Assembly: GCA_025774935.1 (NCBI GenBank)
Contig: JALGZK010000024.1
Location: 1 to 24,066, forward strand
Reading direction: 5' to 3'
DNA length: 24,066 bases
DNA from: a bacterium
GTDB lineage: Bacteria; Joyebacterota; Joyebacteria; Joyebacterales; Joyebacteraceae
This document shows positions 8,003 to 18,214 of this stretch, in pieces (the stretch's first letter is position 1; each line of letters begins with the position of its first letter). The position numbers were made by a program, and so were the translations under genes. The notes under the pieces were generated by a model. The model was not told the origin of the DNA. It did not search any database and was given only the letters and a program-made list of their open reading frames with translations.

Positions 8003-8027
8003 CACCTTCGGTCACATGCACTAGAAT
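7999..8027 (+). promoter_or_regulatory. Strong sigma70-type promoter for rho
   Basis: TTGACA (7999-8004) and TAGAAT (8022-8027) are separated by 17 bases. The -35 overlaps the TGA stop of the preceding gene. The start would be near 8034, leaving a leader of about 205 bases. Confidence 0.75.
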
Positions 8028-8033
8028 CTAAGT

Positions 8034-8238
8034 CGACATCCATTACAGCGCTCTCTTCAGCGGTAGCCCATCCGGAGCACACCGACCCATCTTTCATCCC
8101 GTCTGAGGATCTCCCGAGTGTAACTTCGTTACCGGGTACTACTCTGACACGTAGGCGGTCGCCGGCCGTTGCCTCCGGCCGCATCAACTCGACAATCCCA
8201 GAGAGACAGAACAGTACGCTCTTCCCAAGGTGGAGTGA
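8034..8238 (+). promoter_or_regulatory. rho leader with a C-rich, G-poor (rut-like) stretch
   Basis: The leader contains a C-rich segment: bases 8041-8100 hold 25 C and 10 G, unlike the balanced coding DNA around it. Such C>G runs are typical Rho utilisation sites, and rho is known to be autogenously attenuated in E. coli. Downstream lie hairpins GTAAC/GTTAC (8120-8132) and CGGCCG/CGGCCG (8163-8181). Rho autoregulation here is inference. Confidence 0.4.
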
Positions 8239-9732
8239 ATGGCAGAGAAAGCGACGAACAAGACGAGCACGACGAAGAAGAAGACGACCGGGCGCACGAC
8301 GAAGGCCGCCGGCTCCTCGGGCGGGACGACGAAGACGGCCGCCGCGAAGGCGGCGTCGGCCAAGGCCGAAGAGGCCAAGGCCGCGAAGGCGACCGAGGAC
8401 GAGGCGCCGGACGAGACCCCGGCCGCCGCCGAGAAGACAGCGGCGCCGGCGAAGTCCCCGCTCCCGTCGAACGGCGAGAACCTGAACATCGCGGAACTCA
8501 AGCAGAAGACGATTCGGGAGCTCTGCGAGTACGCCGAGCGGCTGGGCATGGAGGGGGTGGGGGGACTCCGGAAGCAGGACCTCATCTTCAAGATCCTCGA
8601 GGGGCAGACCAAGCGGAACGGCCTCATCTTCAACGAGGGCGTCCTCGAGATCCTGCCGGACGGGTACGGGTTCCTGCGCTCGCCGGACTACAACTACCTG
8701 CCGGGGCCGGACGACATCTACGTCTCGCCCTCCCAGATCAAGCGATTCGACCTCAGGAAGGGCGACATCGTCTCGGGGCAGGTCCGGCCGCCGAAGGAGA
8801 ACGAGCGGTACTTCGCTCTCCTGAGGGTCGAGGCCGTCAACTTCGAGAACCCCGAGATGGCGAAGACGAAGATCCTCTTCGAGAACCTGACACCGCTCTA
8901 CCCCGAGGAGAGGCTCAACCTCGAGCTCATCCCGAATGACATGACGACCAGGATCATCGACATGCTGACCCCGATCGGGAAGGGGCAGCGCGGTCTCATC
9001 GTCTCGCCTCCCCGCGCGGGCAAGACCGTCATCCTCCAGAAGATCGCGAACTCGATCTCCACGAACCACCCCGAGGTCGTGCTCATGGTGCTCCTGATCG
9101 ACGAGCGCCCGGAGGAGGTCACCGACATGCAGCGGAGCGTGAACGGCGAGGTCATCTCCTCGACGTTCGACGAGCCCGCGGAGCGTCACGTCCAGGTGGC
9201 TGACATGGTGATCGAGAAGGCGAAGCGCCTCGTCGAGCACAAGAAGGACGTCGTGATCCTGCTCGACTCGATCACGCGTCTGGCGAGGGCGCACAACACG
9301 GTCGTCCCGCACTCGGGCAAGATCCTCACGGGCGGCGTCGACTCGAACGCGCTCCAGAGGCCGAAGCGGTTCTTCGGCGCGGCGAGGAACACCGAGGACT
9401 CGGGGAGCCTCACGATCATGGCGACCGCCCTGATCGACACCGGCTCCCGGATGGACGACGTCATCTTCGAGGAGTTCAAGGGCACGGGCAACATGGAGCT
9501 GGTGCTCGACCGGAGGCTCACCGACCGGAGGATCTACCCCTCGATCGACATCCTGAAGTCGGGGACGCGGAAGGAAGAGCTCCTGATCTCCGAGGAGCAG
9601 ATCAACAGGCTCTGGATTCTGAGGAAGTTCGTGAGCGAGCAGACCCCGGTCGGGGCGATGGAGTTCCTGCTCGACAAGATGAAGCACACGAAGACGAACC
9701 AGGAGTTCCTGGACTCGATGAGCTCCATGTAG
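8239..9732 (+). CDS. rho: Transcription termination factor Rho
   Basis: The product is 497 aa from ATG 8239 with AAGGTGGAG upstream. Rho is the hexameric RNA helicase that ends transcription at C-rich RNA. Residues 1-80 are an extra Lys/Ala/Thr-rich basic then acidic stretch with no fold, as seen in Rho of several high-GC phyla. The RhoN helical domain ([20 protein letters not shown]) follows, then the cold-shock RNA-binding domain ([20 protein letters not shown]). The ATPase core has Walker A PPRAGKT (K262), Walker B around [16 protein letters not shown] and the Q-loop region. The gene has its own promoter and leader and ends at a 12-bp stem terminator before rpmE. Confidence 0.98.
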   Translation: MAEKATNKTSTTKKKTTGRTTKAAGSSGGTTKTAAAKAASAKAEEAKAAKATEDEAPDETPAAAEKTAAPAKSPLPSNGENLNIAELKQKTIRELCEYAERLGMEGVGGLRKQDLIFKILEGQTKRNGLIFNEGVLEILPDGYGFLRSPDYNYLPGPDDIYVSPSQIKRFDLRKGDIVSGQVRPPKENERYFALLRVEAVNFENPEMAKTKILFENLTPLYPEERLNLELIPNDMTTRIIDMLTPIGKGQRGLIVSPPRAGKTVILQKIANSISTNHPEVVLMVLLIDERPEEVTDMQRSVNGEVISSTFDEPAERHVQVADMVIEKAKRLVEHKKDVVILLDSITRLARAHNTVVPHSGKILTGGVDSNALQRPKRFFGAARNTEDSGSLTIMATALIDTGSRMDDVIFEEFKGTGNMELVLDRRLTDRRIYPSIDILKSGTRKEELLISEEQINRLWILRKFVSEQTPVGAMEFLLDKMKHTKTNQEFLDSMSSM

Positions 9733-9747
9733 CTGGGATTACTTCGG

Positions 9748-9784
9748 GCACCCGCACGCGTGGTTGACTCCGGCGTGCGGGTGC
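9748..9784 (+). terminator. Terminator hairpin between rho and rpmE
   Basis: GCACCCGCACGC (9748-9759) pairs perfectly with GCGTGCGGGTGC (9773-9784), a 12-bp GC-rich stem with a 13-base loop, starting 15 bases after the rho stop codon. Only three T follow (GTTTAG), so it may be a weak intrinsic terminator or an mRNA 3' end. Confidence 0.65.
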
Positions 9785-9851
9785 GTTTAGATAGACAGGT
9801 TGACCCTTACACCGATGCCACGGTTCGTGCTGTAACCCGGAGGACGAGGAC

Positions 9852-10202
9852 ATGAGGAAAGACATTCATCCGAAGTACGAGGAAACCACGGTGAAGTGCG
9901 TCTGCGGGAACGAGTTCACGACCCGTTCGACGCTCAAGGAGATCAGCGTCGAGATCTGTTCGGCGTGCCATCCGTTCTTCACCGGCCAGCAGAAGCTCAT
10001 CGACAGCGCGGGCCGCGTCGAGAGGTTCGTGAAGAAGTACGGGAAGGACTTCGGCGGGGCGGACGTCGGCAAGAAGGGGAAGGCCGAGGAGGCCGCTCCT
10101 GCCGACGAGGCTGCACCAGCTCCTGAGGCAGCACCCGCGGAGCCGGCCCCCGAGGCCGCTCCTGCTGAGCCCGCGACCAAAGAGAAGAAGACCGACGCGT
10201 AG
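9852..10202 (+). CDS. rpmE: 50S ribosomal protein bL31 with Ala/Pro-rich tail
   Basis: The product is 116 aa from ATG 9852, preceded by CGGAGGACGAGG. Residues 1-69 are a standard zinc-binding (C+) bL31 that bridges the two ribosomal subunits: MRKDIHPKY start, C16 and C18 (CVCGNEF), C36 and C39 ([10 protein letters not shown]), then [11 protein letters not shown]. Ordinary bL31 stops there. Here about 45 further residues follow, built on an [10 protein letters not shown]-type repeat and ending in a short Lys-rich stretch. The four-cysteine form suggests that ribosomes are sensitive to zinc supply, with a C- paralogue possibly elsewhere. The rho-rpmE order is common in bacteria. Confidence 0.95.
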   Translation: MRKDIHPKYEETTVKCVCGNEFTTRSTLKEISVEICSACHPFFTGQQKLIDSAGRVERFVKKYGKDFGGADVGKKGKAEEAAPADEAAPAPEAAPAEPAPEAAPAEPATKEKKTDA

Positions 10203-10245
10203 TTCCCCGGACGCTGTCCGATCACCCTGTGTGGCGGAGGCGCCC

Positions 10246-11649
10246 TTGTCTCGCACGGGAAAGCCGCTCAGAGTCTACACCCTCGACGACCTCCCGCCGG
10301 AGGTCGTCGCGGTCGCTTTCGCGAAGACGTCGCGGTCTCCGGAGTCGTTCGACGAGATCGCGCGCGAGCTCACCGAGACGAACTCCTCGAGGTTCCACGA
10401 GAAGTGGGTGATCGGCTACGGGCACTCGTCGGTGGCCGAGCACGCCGTGCTCTCGATCGCGGTCGAGAACGTCTCGATCCTGGGCGCGAAGGTTGTCGAG
10501 GAGAACAGGCTCAGCTCGTTCACCGAGAAGTCGACGCGCTACCAGGTGATGAGCGCCGAGAACTACTACACGCCGCCCGTGTTCGAGTCGGGGCGGCTCG
10601 GGAAGCTCTACCGGGAGACGATCGAGCAGCTGTATGCCGCGTACCACGAGCTCATGCCTGCGGCGCTCTCGTTCTGCGAGGAGAAGTACGGGGGGGAGGA
10701 GTGGCGGAAGCTCGGGTACACGCCGGCGGGGAAGGCGTGCGACTCCATCCGCGGGCTTCTTCCGGCCGCCGCGAAGACGAACCTCGGCTGGACGGTGAAC
10801 GCGCGGGAGCTTCGGCACGGGCTCGTGAAGATGGCCTCGAGCCCTCTCGCGGAGATGCGGGAGCTGGCGGACGAGCTTCTGCTCATCGCGAAGCCCGTCG
10901 TGCCGACGCTTCTCAAGTACGCCGAGCCCTCGGGCTATCTCGCGGCGTGGGAGGAGCGGATGGCGTCGGCGATGCTGCCGGAGCTGGACGCGGGGATGGC
11001 AGCGTCCGAGGTCGCGCCCGGCGTCAGGCTCGTCGACCACGACCCGGACGGAGAGAGGGCGGTGCTCGCGGCCCTCATGTTCCGGGCATGCGACAGACCA
11101 TACGAAGACATCCGGGCCCTGGTGGACGGGCTCGGTTCCGACAGGCTAGGCGTGCTCTTGATGGAGGCACTCCAGACGATCGGAGGCCATGAGGCACCGG
11201 TTCGGGAGTTCGAGAGCACTGCCTACACCTTCGAGATCACCTGCGACTTCGGCGCCTACCGCGATATCCAGCGTCACCGCATGACCATGCAGACGCAGCA
11301 GCCGCTCGGGTGCGAGCTCGGGTACGCGGTCACGACCGATGCCCGGGAGGCCGGGCTCGGGGACCGCGTGGCAGGGGCGCTCGAGGAGGCCGCTGGAGCG
11401 TGGCGCGGGCTCTCGTCCGAGGACGTGATGCACGCGCAGTACGCCGTCCCGCTCGCGTACAATAAGCGGTTCCTCATGCGGATGAACTTCCGGGAGGCGT
11501 ACCAGTTCGTGCGGCTCCGCTCGCGCGTGCAGGGGCACGAGTCGTACCGGAAGGTCGCTTGGGGCGTGAAGGACGCGATCGCCGGGGTGCACCCGAGGCT
11601 GGGTGGGATGGTGCCGGTGGAGCGGGTTCGGGAGGCCGTAGGTTCGTGA
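10246..11649 (+). CDS. thyX: Double-domain ThyX-like flavin-dependent thymidylate synthase homologue
   Basis: I start it at TTG 10246, which has GGAGG (10236-10240) five bases upstream; GTG 10231 is in frame but lacks a ribosome site. The product is 467 aa, about twice the usual ThyX length (220-250 aa). ThyX makes dTMP from dUMP using FAD and methylene-tetrahydrofolate. The N-half (about 1-235) shows the fold elements GHSSVAEHAVLSI and WTVNARELRHGL, and at 86-99 ENRLSSFTEKSTRY in place of the family RHRxxSxxExSxRY. It keeps the Ser and the SxRY but has lost the leading Arg-His. The C-half (about 260-467) keeps R343-H344-R345 but not the Ser or SxRY. The two halves may complement each other. 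It lies between rpmE and the DUF1385 gene, as in several phyla. Catalysis is unproven. Confidence 0.85.
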   Translation: MSRTGKPLRVYTLDDLPPEVVAVAFAKTSRSPESFDEIARELTETNSSRFHEKWVIGYGHSSVAEHAVLSIAVENVSILGAKVVEENRLSSFTEKSTRYQVMSAENYYTPPVFESGRLGKLYRETIEQLYAAYHELMPAALSFCEEKYGGEEWRKLGYTPAGKACDSIRGLLPAAAKTNLGWTVNARELRHGLVKMASSPLAEMRELADELLLIAKPVVPTLLKYAEPSGYLAAWEERMASAMLPELDAGMAASEVAPGVRLVDHDPDGERAVLAALMFRACDRPYEDIRALVDGLGSDRLGVLLMEALQTIGGHEAPVREFESTAYTFEITCDFGAYRDIQRHRMTMQTQQPLGCELGYAVTTDAREAGLGDRVAGALEEAAGAWRGLSSEDVMHAQYAVPLAYNKRFLMRMNFREAYQFVRLRSRVQGHESYRKVAWGVKDAIAGVHPRLGGMVPVERVREAVGS

Positions 11650-11689
11650 GCTGATAGGACGCCGCCCGCGAGGGACGGCGAGGTAAGCC

Positions 11690-11938
11690 ATGCCGAGGTT
11701 GCTGTCCAGGTTCGTCAAGTCGCCGGCCGCGAAGCAGCGAGTTCACAGGTTCTCGGTCATCGTATTCGCGCTCGCTGCCGTGATCAGCTGGTGGATGGTC
11801 GTCGAGGACGGGGCGACCCCGGCGAGGCTCGCCGCCGCAATCGCGTCGTCGGTGGCGGCAGTGATTCAGGTGGTAGCGCCGTGGAGAAGGCGCGCGGCGC
11901 AGGCAGGGCCGGAGAAGAGCTCCAACGGGGGCGCCTGA
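11690..11938 (+). CDS. Small membrane protein, unknown function
   Basis: An 82-aa product from ATG 11690 with GAGG (11678-11683 region) upstream. A basic N-terminus (RLLSRFVKSPAAKQRVHR) precedes a hydrophobic segment (about 21-40, with a WW pair) and a second weaker one (about 46-63), then a basic and polar C-terminus, so one or two membrane helices are likely. It lies 40 bases after thyX and 25 before the DUF1385 gene, in the same direction. I do not recognise the family. It could be an over-called ORF, but the start signal, the codon use and the membrane pattern support it. Confidence 0.55.
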   Translation: MPRLLSRFVKSPAAKQRVHRFSVIVFALAAVISWWMVVEDGATPARLAAAIASSVAAVIQVVAPWRRRAAQAGPEKSSNGGA

Positions 11939-11963
11939 CGGCAGAGAGGTAGCCGAGCATCGC

Positions 11964-13035
11964 ATGACACACGATTCCGACGACAAGAGCAAAGAGTACT
12001 CTTCCCCAATCTCCGGATTCGGAGAGCAGCCCCTCGACGGCGGGCCGATCCACTACGGCGGACAGGCCGTCATCGAGGGCGTGATGATGCGCGGTCCGAC
12101 CAAGGTCGCGACCGCGATCCGGCTCCCGAGTGGCGAGATCGACGTCCACGCGGAGGACTTCATGTCCTTTGCGAGGAGAAACAAGCTCTTCCGCGTTCCC
12201 GTCGTGCGAGGCGGGTTCACGCTCATCGAGTCCCTCTCGCTCGGCATCAAGGCTCTGAACTACTCCGCGAACGCAGCGATGGAGGCGGAGACGGAGATTG
12301 CAGAAGCTGCGGCGGCCGCGGTGGAAGCGGACCACGCCACCGACGAACCGCCAACCGAGCCCGCAGACGCGGCGCCCGCTGAGCCTCCCGAGAAGGACTC
12401 CGACTGGAAGACGAAGGCCGCGCTCACGGGCACGATGATCTTCGCCTTCGCGCTCGGGATCCTGATCTTCTTCTACATCCCGCTCGTTCTCACCGACAAG
12501 GTCATGGAGGGCGTCCTCCACATGGAGAGCGGCATCCTCTTCAACGTCATCGACGGCATCATCCGCGTCGTGTTCTTCCTCATCTACATCTGGGCGATCT
12601 CCAGGTGGAAGGAGATGCGGCGCGTCTTCGAGTACCACGGCGCCGAGCACAAGACGATCTTCATGGAGGAGGCGGGCGAGGAGCTCACGCCCGAGAACGC
12701 GGCCAAGTACACGACGAAGCACCCGCGGTGCGGGACGAGCTTCCTCCTCATTGTGATGGTGACGAGCATCCTCGTCTTCATGATCACCGGGAAGCCCGAG
12801 ACGATCACGCACCGTCTCATGAGGCTCCTCTTGATCCCGGTAATCGCGGGCGTCTCCTACGAGATCATGAAGATCTCGGCGAAGAAGGCCCACACGCGCT
12901 GGGCGCGGGCCATCTCGGCCCCGGGCGTGTGGCTCCAGAACATCACGACGAAGGAACCCGACCGCGGCCAGCTCGAGGTCGCGATCGCGGCACTCAAGGC
13001 GGCCAAGGTCGAACCGGTCGCCGCCGGAGCTACTG

Positions 13036-13052
<17 letters not shown>
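11964..13052 (+). CDS. YqhQ / DUF1385 family membrane protein
   Basis: The product is 362 aa from ATG 11964. The family hallmarks are present: [15 protein letters not shown] near residue 31, [10 protein letters not shown] in the middle, and [13 protein letters not shown]. After an Ala/Glu/Pro-rich linker (about 105-145) come four hydrophobic segments (about 150-175, 190-212, 255-275 and 283-303), so it is an integral membrane protein. The biochemical role of DUF1385/YqhQ proteins is not firmly established. It is often found directly upstream of prfA, as here, where its 3' end overlaps prfA by 17 bases. The His/Cys pattern of EYHGAEH and HPRCG may suggest a metal site, which is inference. Confidence 0.92.
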
Positions 13053-14102
<1,050 letters not shown>

Positions 14103-14106
<4 letters not shown>

Positions 14107-15056
14107 AGACCTGGACGGTCCTCGAGCTCATAGACTGGAGCAGGGACTACCTCAAGGAGAAGGGCTTCGAAAACGCGCGGCTCGAGACCGAGCTGCTGCT
14201 CTCGCACGCCCTGTCCCTCAAGCGTATCGAACTGTATCTCGCGTTCGAGCGTCAGTTGAACGAAGGGGAGCTGGCGCGGTACAAGGCGCTCCTGAAGCGC
14301 CGACTCGCCGGCGAGCCCGTCCAGTACGTGACGGGATGTGCCGCGTTCATGTTCTCCGAGTTCGAGGTGACACCTGCCGTCCTCATCCCGAGGCCAGAGA
14401 CCGAGGCCCTGATGGAGTTCGCGCTCCGGGTGATCGGGGAGATGGCGGCGGCCCCCCGCGTCGCGCTCGCGAGCTCTCAGGCAGGCGCGGTGGGCGCCTG
14501 CGAGGACGAGCTCGTGGTGGCGGACATCGGCACGGGCTCGGGCGTGATCGCGACGACGGTGGCGCAGAAGATCCCCGACTGCCGGGTCTACGCGACCGAT
14601 CCGTCCCGGGACGCGCTCGAGGTCGCCGCGAGGAACGCCGAGCGGGCGGGGGTCGCCGGGCAGATCTCATTCCTCGAGGGGAAGCTCCTCGATCCGCTCC
14701 GGGAGGAGGGGCTCGAGGGCCGGGTCTGCGCCCTGATCTCGAACCCGCCGTACGTCCCGACCGGGGACATCCCGGGGCTGCCCTCCGATGTGAGGGACTT
14801 CGAGCCCCGAGGGGCGCTGGACGGCGGACCGGATGGGCTTGACGTCATACGGGGAATTGCGCAAGATGGTGCGGCGTTTCTCGTGCCGGGCGGAGCGCTC
14901 ATCCTGGAGGTCGGGGACGGGCAGGCCGAGACCGTGACGGAGCTTCTCAGCGAGAGCCTGGAGAGCGTGGAGGTACACAAGGACTATGCCGGCCGAGACC
15001 GAATCGTTGCAGGTCGAAGAGAAAGCACAGACGCCGTCGGGGGGAGCGATGGATAA
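14103..15056 (+). CDS. prmC: Release factor glutamine methyltransferase PrmC
   Basis: I start it at ATG 14103, overlapping the prfA stop by four bases; the open frame further upstream is a shadow of prfA. The product is 317 aa, against about 280-290 for the family. PrmC transfers a methyl group from SAM to the Gln of the GGQ motif in RF1 and RF2. SAM-binding DIGTGSG lies at 141-147 and the substrate-binding NPPY at 214-217, followed by the [14 protein letters not shown] segment. The extra length comes from a roughly 20-residue insert before the SAM motif (after [12 protein letters not shown]) and about 15 residues past the usual end, which overlap murA by 8 bases. Confidence 0.96.
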
Positions 15057-16302
15057 GATCGTCATCGAGGGTGGCGAGAGGCTCGAGGGCGTCGTGCACG
15101 TGAGCGGCGCCAAGAACGCGACACTCCCCGTGATGGCGGCGACGCTCCTGGCGCCGGGAGTCTACCAGCTCACGAACGCCCCGAGCCTGGTCGACGTCCG
15201 GACGATGGGTAAGATGCTGGGGGTCCTGGGCGCCGAGGTCGAGCACCACGACCACTCGATCACGATCAACACGGCGAACTGCTGCACCCACGAGGCGCCC
15301 TACGAGCTCGTGAAGCAGATGCGCGCGTCGATCTTCGTGCTGGGTCCGCTGCTCGCGCGACACGGGAAGGCGAGGGTCTCGCTTCCGGGCGGGTGCGCGT
15401 GGGGACCGCGGCCGGTCGACTTCCACATCCGCGCGATGCAGGACCTGGGCGCCAGGGTCGAGCTCGAGCACGGCTACATCGTCGCCGAGTGCGACAGGCT
15501 TCGCGGGAACACGGTCCACTTCGACACGCCGAGCGTCGGCGCCACCGAGAACACGATGATGGCGGCGTCGGTCGCAGACGGGACGACGATCATCGAGAAC
15601 GCCGCGCGCGAGCCCGAGATCGGGGCGGTCGGCGACTTCCTGCGGTCGATGGGAGCGGTGATCGAGGGTGACGGGACCGATCGCATCACGATCCACGGCG
15701 TCGACGAGCTCCACGCGGCGGACGCGGCGATCATCCCCGACAGGATCGAGGCCGGGACGTTCATGGTCGCGGCCGCGATCACCGGCGGAGACGTCCTCCT
15801 GACCGGAGTCCGGAAGGAGCACTGCTCGGCGGTCATCATGAAGCTCAAGGAGACCGGGGCCGTGATCACGGAGGAGGAGCTGGGCCTCCGCGTGCAGGGG
15901 CCGGTCTGGGCGCAGGCGGTGAACGTGACGACGGCGCCGTACCCGGGGTTCCCGACCGACATGCAGGCGCAGTTCATGGCCTTGATGTCCGTGGCCGACG
16001 GCTCGTCGGTCATCACCGACACGATCTACGCCGACCGGTTCGCGCACGTGCCCGAGCTCAACAGGCTCGGGGCGAACATCAACGTCGACCGGAACGTGGC
16101 GGTCGTGACCGGCGTGAAGTCGCTCTCGGGAGCGAAGGTGATGGCGACCGATCTGAGGGCGTCCGCAGCGCTCATCCTCGCGGGGCTCGTCGCGGAGGGC
16201 TGGACCAAGGTCTCGCGCGTCTACCACATCGACCGCGGGTACGAGTCGATCGAGAAGAAGCTCGCGGCCTTGGGTGCGAAGATCGAGAGGGTGCGGGAGT
16301 AG
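15049..16302 (+). CDS. murA: UDP-N-acetylglucosamine 1-carboxyvinyltransferase MurA
   Basis: I take ATG 15049 (MDKIVIEGG) as start, giving 417 aa, the usual MurA length. An upstream in-frame ATG at 14986 would add 21 polar residues and has GGAGG further upstream, so the start is not certain. MurA transfers enolpyruvate from PEP to UDP-GlcNAc, the first committed step of peptidoglycan synthesis in the cytoplasm. K22-N23 (SGAKNATLP) and the catalytic-loop Cys116 (LPGGCAWGPRPVDFH) are in place, so fosfomycin sensitivity is expected. Other matches include DRIEAGTFMVAAA and DLRASAALILAGL. It is coupled to prmC by the 8-base overlap. Confidence 0.97.
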   Translation: MDKIVIEGGERLEGVVHVSGAKNATLPVMAATLLAPGVYQLTNAPSLVDVRTMGKMLGVLGAEVEHHDHSITINTANCCTHEAPYELVKQMRASIFVLGPLLARHGKARVSLPGGCAWGPRPVDFHIRAMQDLGARVELEHGYIVAECDRLRGNTVHFDTPSVGATENTMMAASVADGTTIIENAAREPEIGAVGDFLRSMGAVIEGDGTDRITIHGVDELHAADAAIIPDRIEAGTFMVAAAITGGDVLLTGVRKEHCSAVIMKLKETGAVITEEELGLRVQGPVWAQAVNVTTAPYPGFPTDMQAQFMALMSVADGSSVITDTIYADRFAHVPELNRLGANINVDRNVAVVTGVKSLSGAKVMATDLRASAALILAGLVAEGWTKVSRVYHIDRGYESIEKKLAALGAKIERVRE

Positions 16303-16312
16303 GAGGAGTTAC

Positions 16313-18214
16313 GTGGCGGACCAGGCGAAGCACGTCATTCTGGGGACCGCCGGCCACATCGATCACGGCAAGACCGAGCTCATCAAGGCGCTGACGGGGG
16401 TCGACACCGACCGTCTCCGGGAGGAGAAAGACCGCGGCATCTCGATCGAGCTCGGTTTCGCACGTCTGGACCTGCCGAGCGGGAACAGCGTGGGCGTGGT
16501 CGACGTGCCCGGGCACGAGCGGTTCGTGCGGACGATGCTCGCCGGCGCCGCCGGGGTCGACATCGTGCTCCTGGTCGTCGCCGCGGACGAGGGCGTCATG
16601 CCCCAGACGCGCGAGCACATGGACATCGTGGATCTCCTGGGCGTGCGCGCGGGGCTCATTGCGATCACGAAGACCGACCTCGTCGACCGCGACCAGGCAG
16701 AGTTCGCAGGAGAGGAGGCGCGCGAGCTCGTCGAGGGGACGGTGCTCGAGGGCGCTCCGGTCGTGCTCGTCTCGTCGGTGACTCGCGACGGGCTCGACGA
16801 GCTCACGGCCGAGCTCGAGACGCTCGTGGCCGCGGCCGCGGAGCGGTCGTCGTCGGGGCCGGCGAGGTTGCCGGTCGACCGCGTGTTCACGCTCGAGGGG
16901 CACGGGACCATCGTGACGGGGACGCTCTGGTCCGGGAGCATCGCGCCCGGGGACAAGCTCGAGATCTACCCGCGGGGTGAGATCGCGCGCGTGCGCGGTG
17001 TGCAGGTGCACGATCAGGCGGTCGAGCGGGCGGAGGCAGGCCAGCGGACGGCGGTCGGGCTCGCGGGTGTCCCAAAGGACGGCATCGACCGCGGCGATAC
17101 GCTCGGGAAGCCGGGGGCGCTCCACTCGTGCTCGATGCTCGACGTCAGGCTCCGGATGGTTCGGGGTGCCAGGACGATCACAAACCGCGCCCGCGTGCAC
17201 GTCCATCTCGGGACGGCCGAGGCGCTCGCGCGGGTGATCCTGCTCGAGAGCGAGACCCTCCGCGCGGGCGACGAGTCTCTCGTCCAGCTCAGACTCGAGA
17301 CGCCGCTCGTCGCCGAGAAGGACGACCTGCTGGTGGTGCGGTCGTACTCCCCGATGCTGACGATCGCCGGAGGGCGGGTGATCGACCCCGCGCCCCGGCG
17401 GCACAAGCGGATGAAGGAAGACGTGCTCGAGTCGCTCGAGGTGCTCGAGTCCGGAGGGGCGGATGACGTGCTGCTCCATCTGGTGGGGGCCGCGGGGATC
17501 GAGGGGATGGGGGAGGCAGACCTTCGGCTCGAGGCCGGGGGTGCGTCGGCCGATGCGCTGTCGGCGCTCCTTGATGGCGGCCAGCTCGTGAAAGTGGCCG
17601 GGCGGGTGCTGACGGCGGAGCAGCGCGATGCCCTGCACGAGCGGGTTCGTGAGCTTCTCACGGCGTTCGCGGACGGCGCGCCCCTCGAGTGGGGGATGTC
17701 GGCCGAAGAACTTCGTGGCAAGCTCGCCCGAAACCTCGATCGAGGCGTGCTCGACGCAGCGCTCCGGTCGCTCGAGGAGGCGGGGGAGGTCTCGCGGAGA
17801 GGCGACCTCGTTAGGCTGGGGGGCGCCGAGGTCGAGCTCTCGGACGCGCAGTCGCGGCTCGCGGCCGAGCTCGACGATCGTCTGAAGTCGGCCGGCGTGA
17901 ACCCACCGCTCCTGGATGAGCTCCGCGACGAGCTTGGCGGGAAGGACTTCGACGCCCTCGTCAAGCTCCTCGCTGAGAGCGGACGCCTCGTGAAGGTCAC
18001 GACCACGATGCTCTACCATCCCGACGTCGTCGACGACGTCCGGGGGAAGATCGTTGCCCACTTCGAATCCGAGGACCAGTTGACCGTTCCGATCTTCAAG
18101 GACATGGTCGGCGTGACCCGGAAGTACGCGATTCCGTTGCTGGAGTATTTCGACGGGGAGGGGACGACGATGCGATCGGGGAACGTGCGCCTCAAAGGGA
18201 GGCGGCAGCGATGA
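16313..18214 (+). CDS. selB: Selenocysteine-specific elongation factor SelB
   Basis: I start it at GTG 16313, seven bases after AGGAGG (16301-16306), giving 633 aa, the normal SelB length. SelB carries Sec-tRNA and GTP to UGA codons marked by a SECIS hairpin. The GTPase motifs are GHIDHGKT (14-21), RGISIELGF (41-49, the SelB form rather than the EF-Tu form), DVPGH (64-68) and TKTD (119-122). Beta-barrel domains follow. The C-terminal winged-helix repeats bind the SECIS and end in [19 protein letters not shown], a clear SelB signature. Its stop overlaps the ispG start by ATGA. No selA, selC or selD is nearby. It implies that the organism makes selenoproteins. Confidence 0.96.
   Translation: MADQAKHVILGTAGHIDHGKTELIKALTGVDTDRLREEKDRGISIELGFARLDLPSGNSVGVVDVPGHERFVRTMLAGAAGVDIVLLVVAADEGVMPQTREHMDIVDLLGVRAGLIAITKTDLVDRDQAEFAGEEARELVEGTVLEGAPVVLVSSVTRDGLDELTAELETLVAAAAERSSSGPARLPVDRVFTLEGHGTIVTGTLWSGSIAPGDKLEIYPRGEIARVRGVQVHDQAVERAEAGQRTAVGLAGVPKDGIDRGDTLGKPGALHSCSMLDVRLRMVRGARTITNRARVHVHLGTAEALARVILLESETLRAGDESLVQLRLETPLVAEKDDLLVVRSYSPMLTIAGGRVIDPAPRRHKRMKEDVLESLEVLESGGADDVLLHLVGAAGIEGMGEADLRLEAGGASADALSALLDGGQLVKVAGRVLTAEQRDALHERVRELLTAFADGAPLEWGMSAEELRGKLARNLDRGVLDAALRSLEEAGEVSRRGDLVRLGGAEVELSDAQSRLAAELDDRLKSAGVNPPLLDELRDELGGKDFDALVKLLAESGRLVKVTTTMLYHPDVVDDVRGKIVAHFESEDQLTVPIFKDMVGVTRKYAIPLLEYFDGEGTTMRSGNVRLKGRRQR

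Noticed and set aside
9764-9828. Possible rpmE promoters: TTGACT at 9764 with TTAGAT at 9787, or TTGACC at 9800
   Set aside because: The first has only three -10 matches and overlaps the terminator stem; the second lacks any -10 at 16-19 bases. Either could be real but the sequence does not support a call.
10208-10220. Small hairpin CGGAC/GTCCG between rpmE and thyX
   Set aside because: A 5-bp stem in GC-rich DNA is expected by chance and no U-tract follows.
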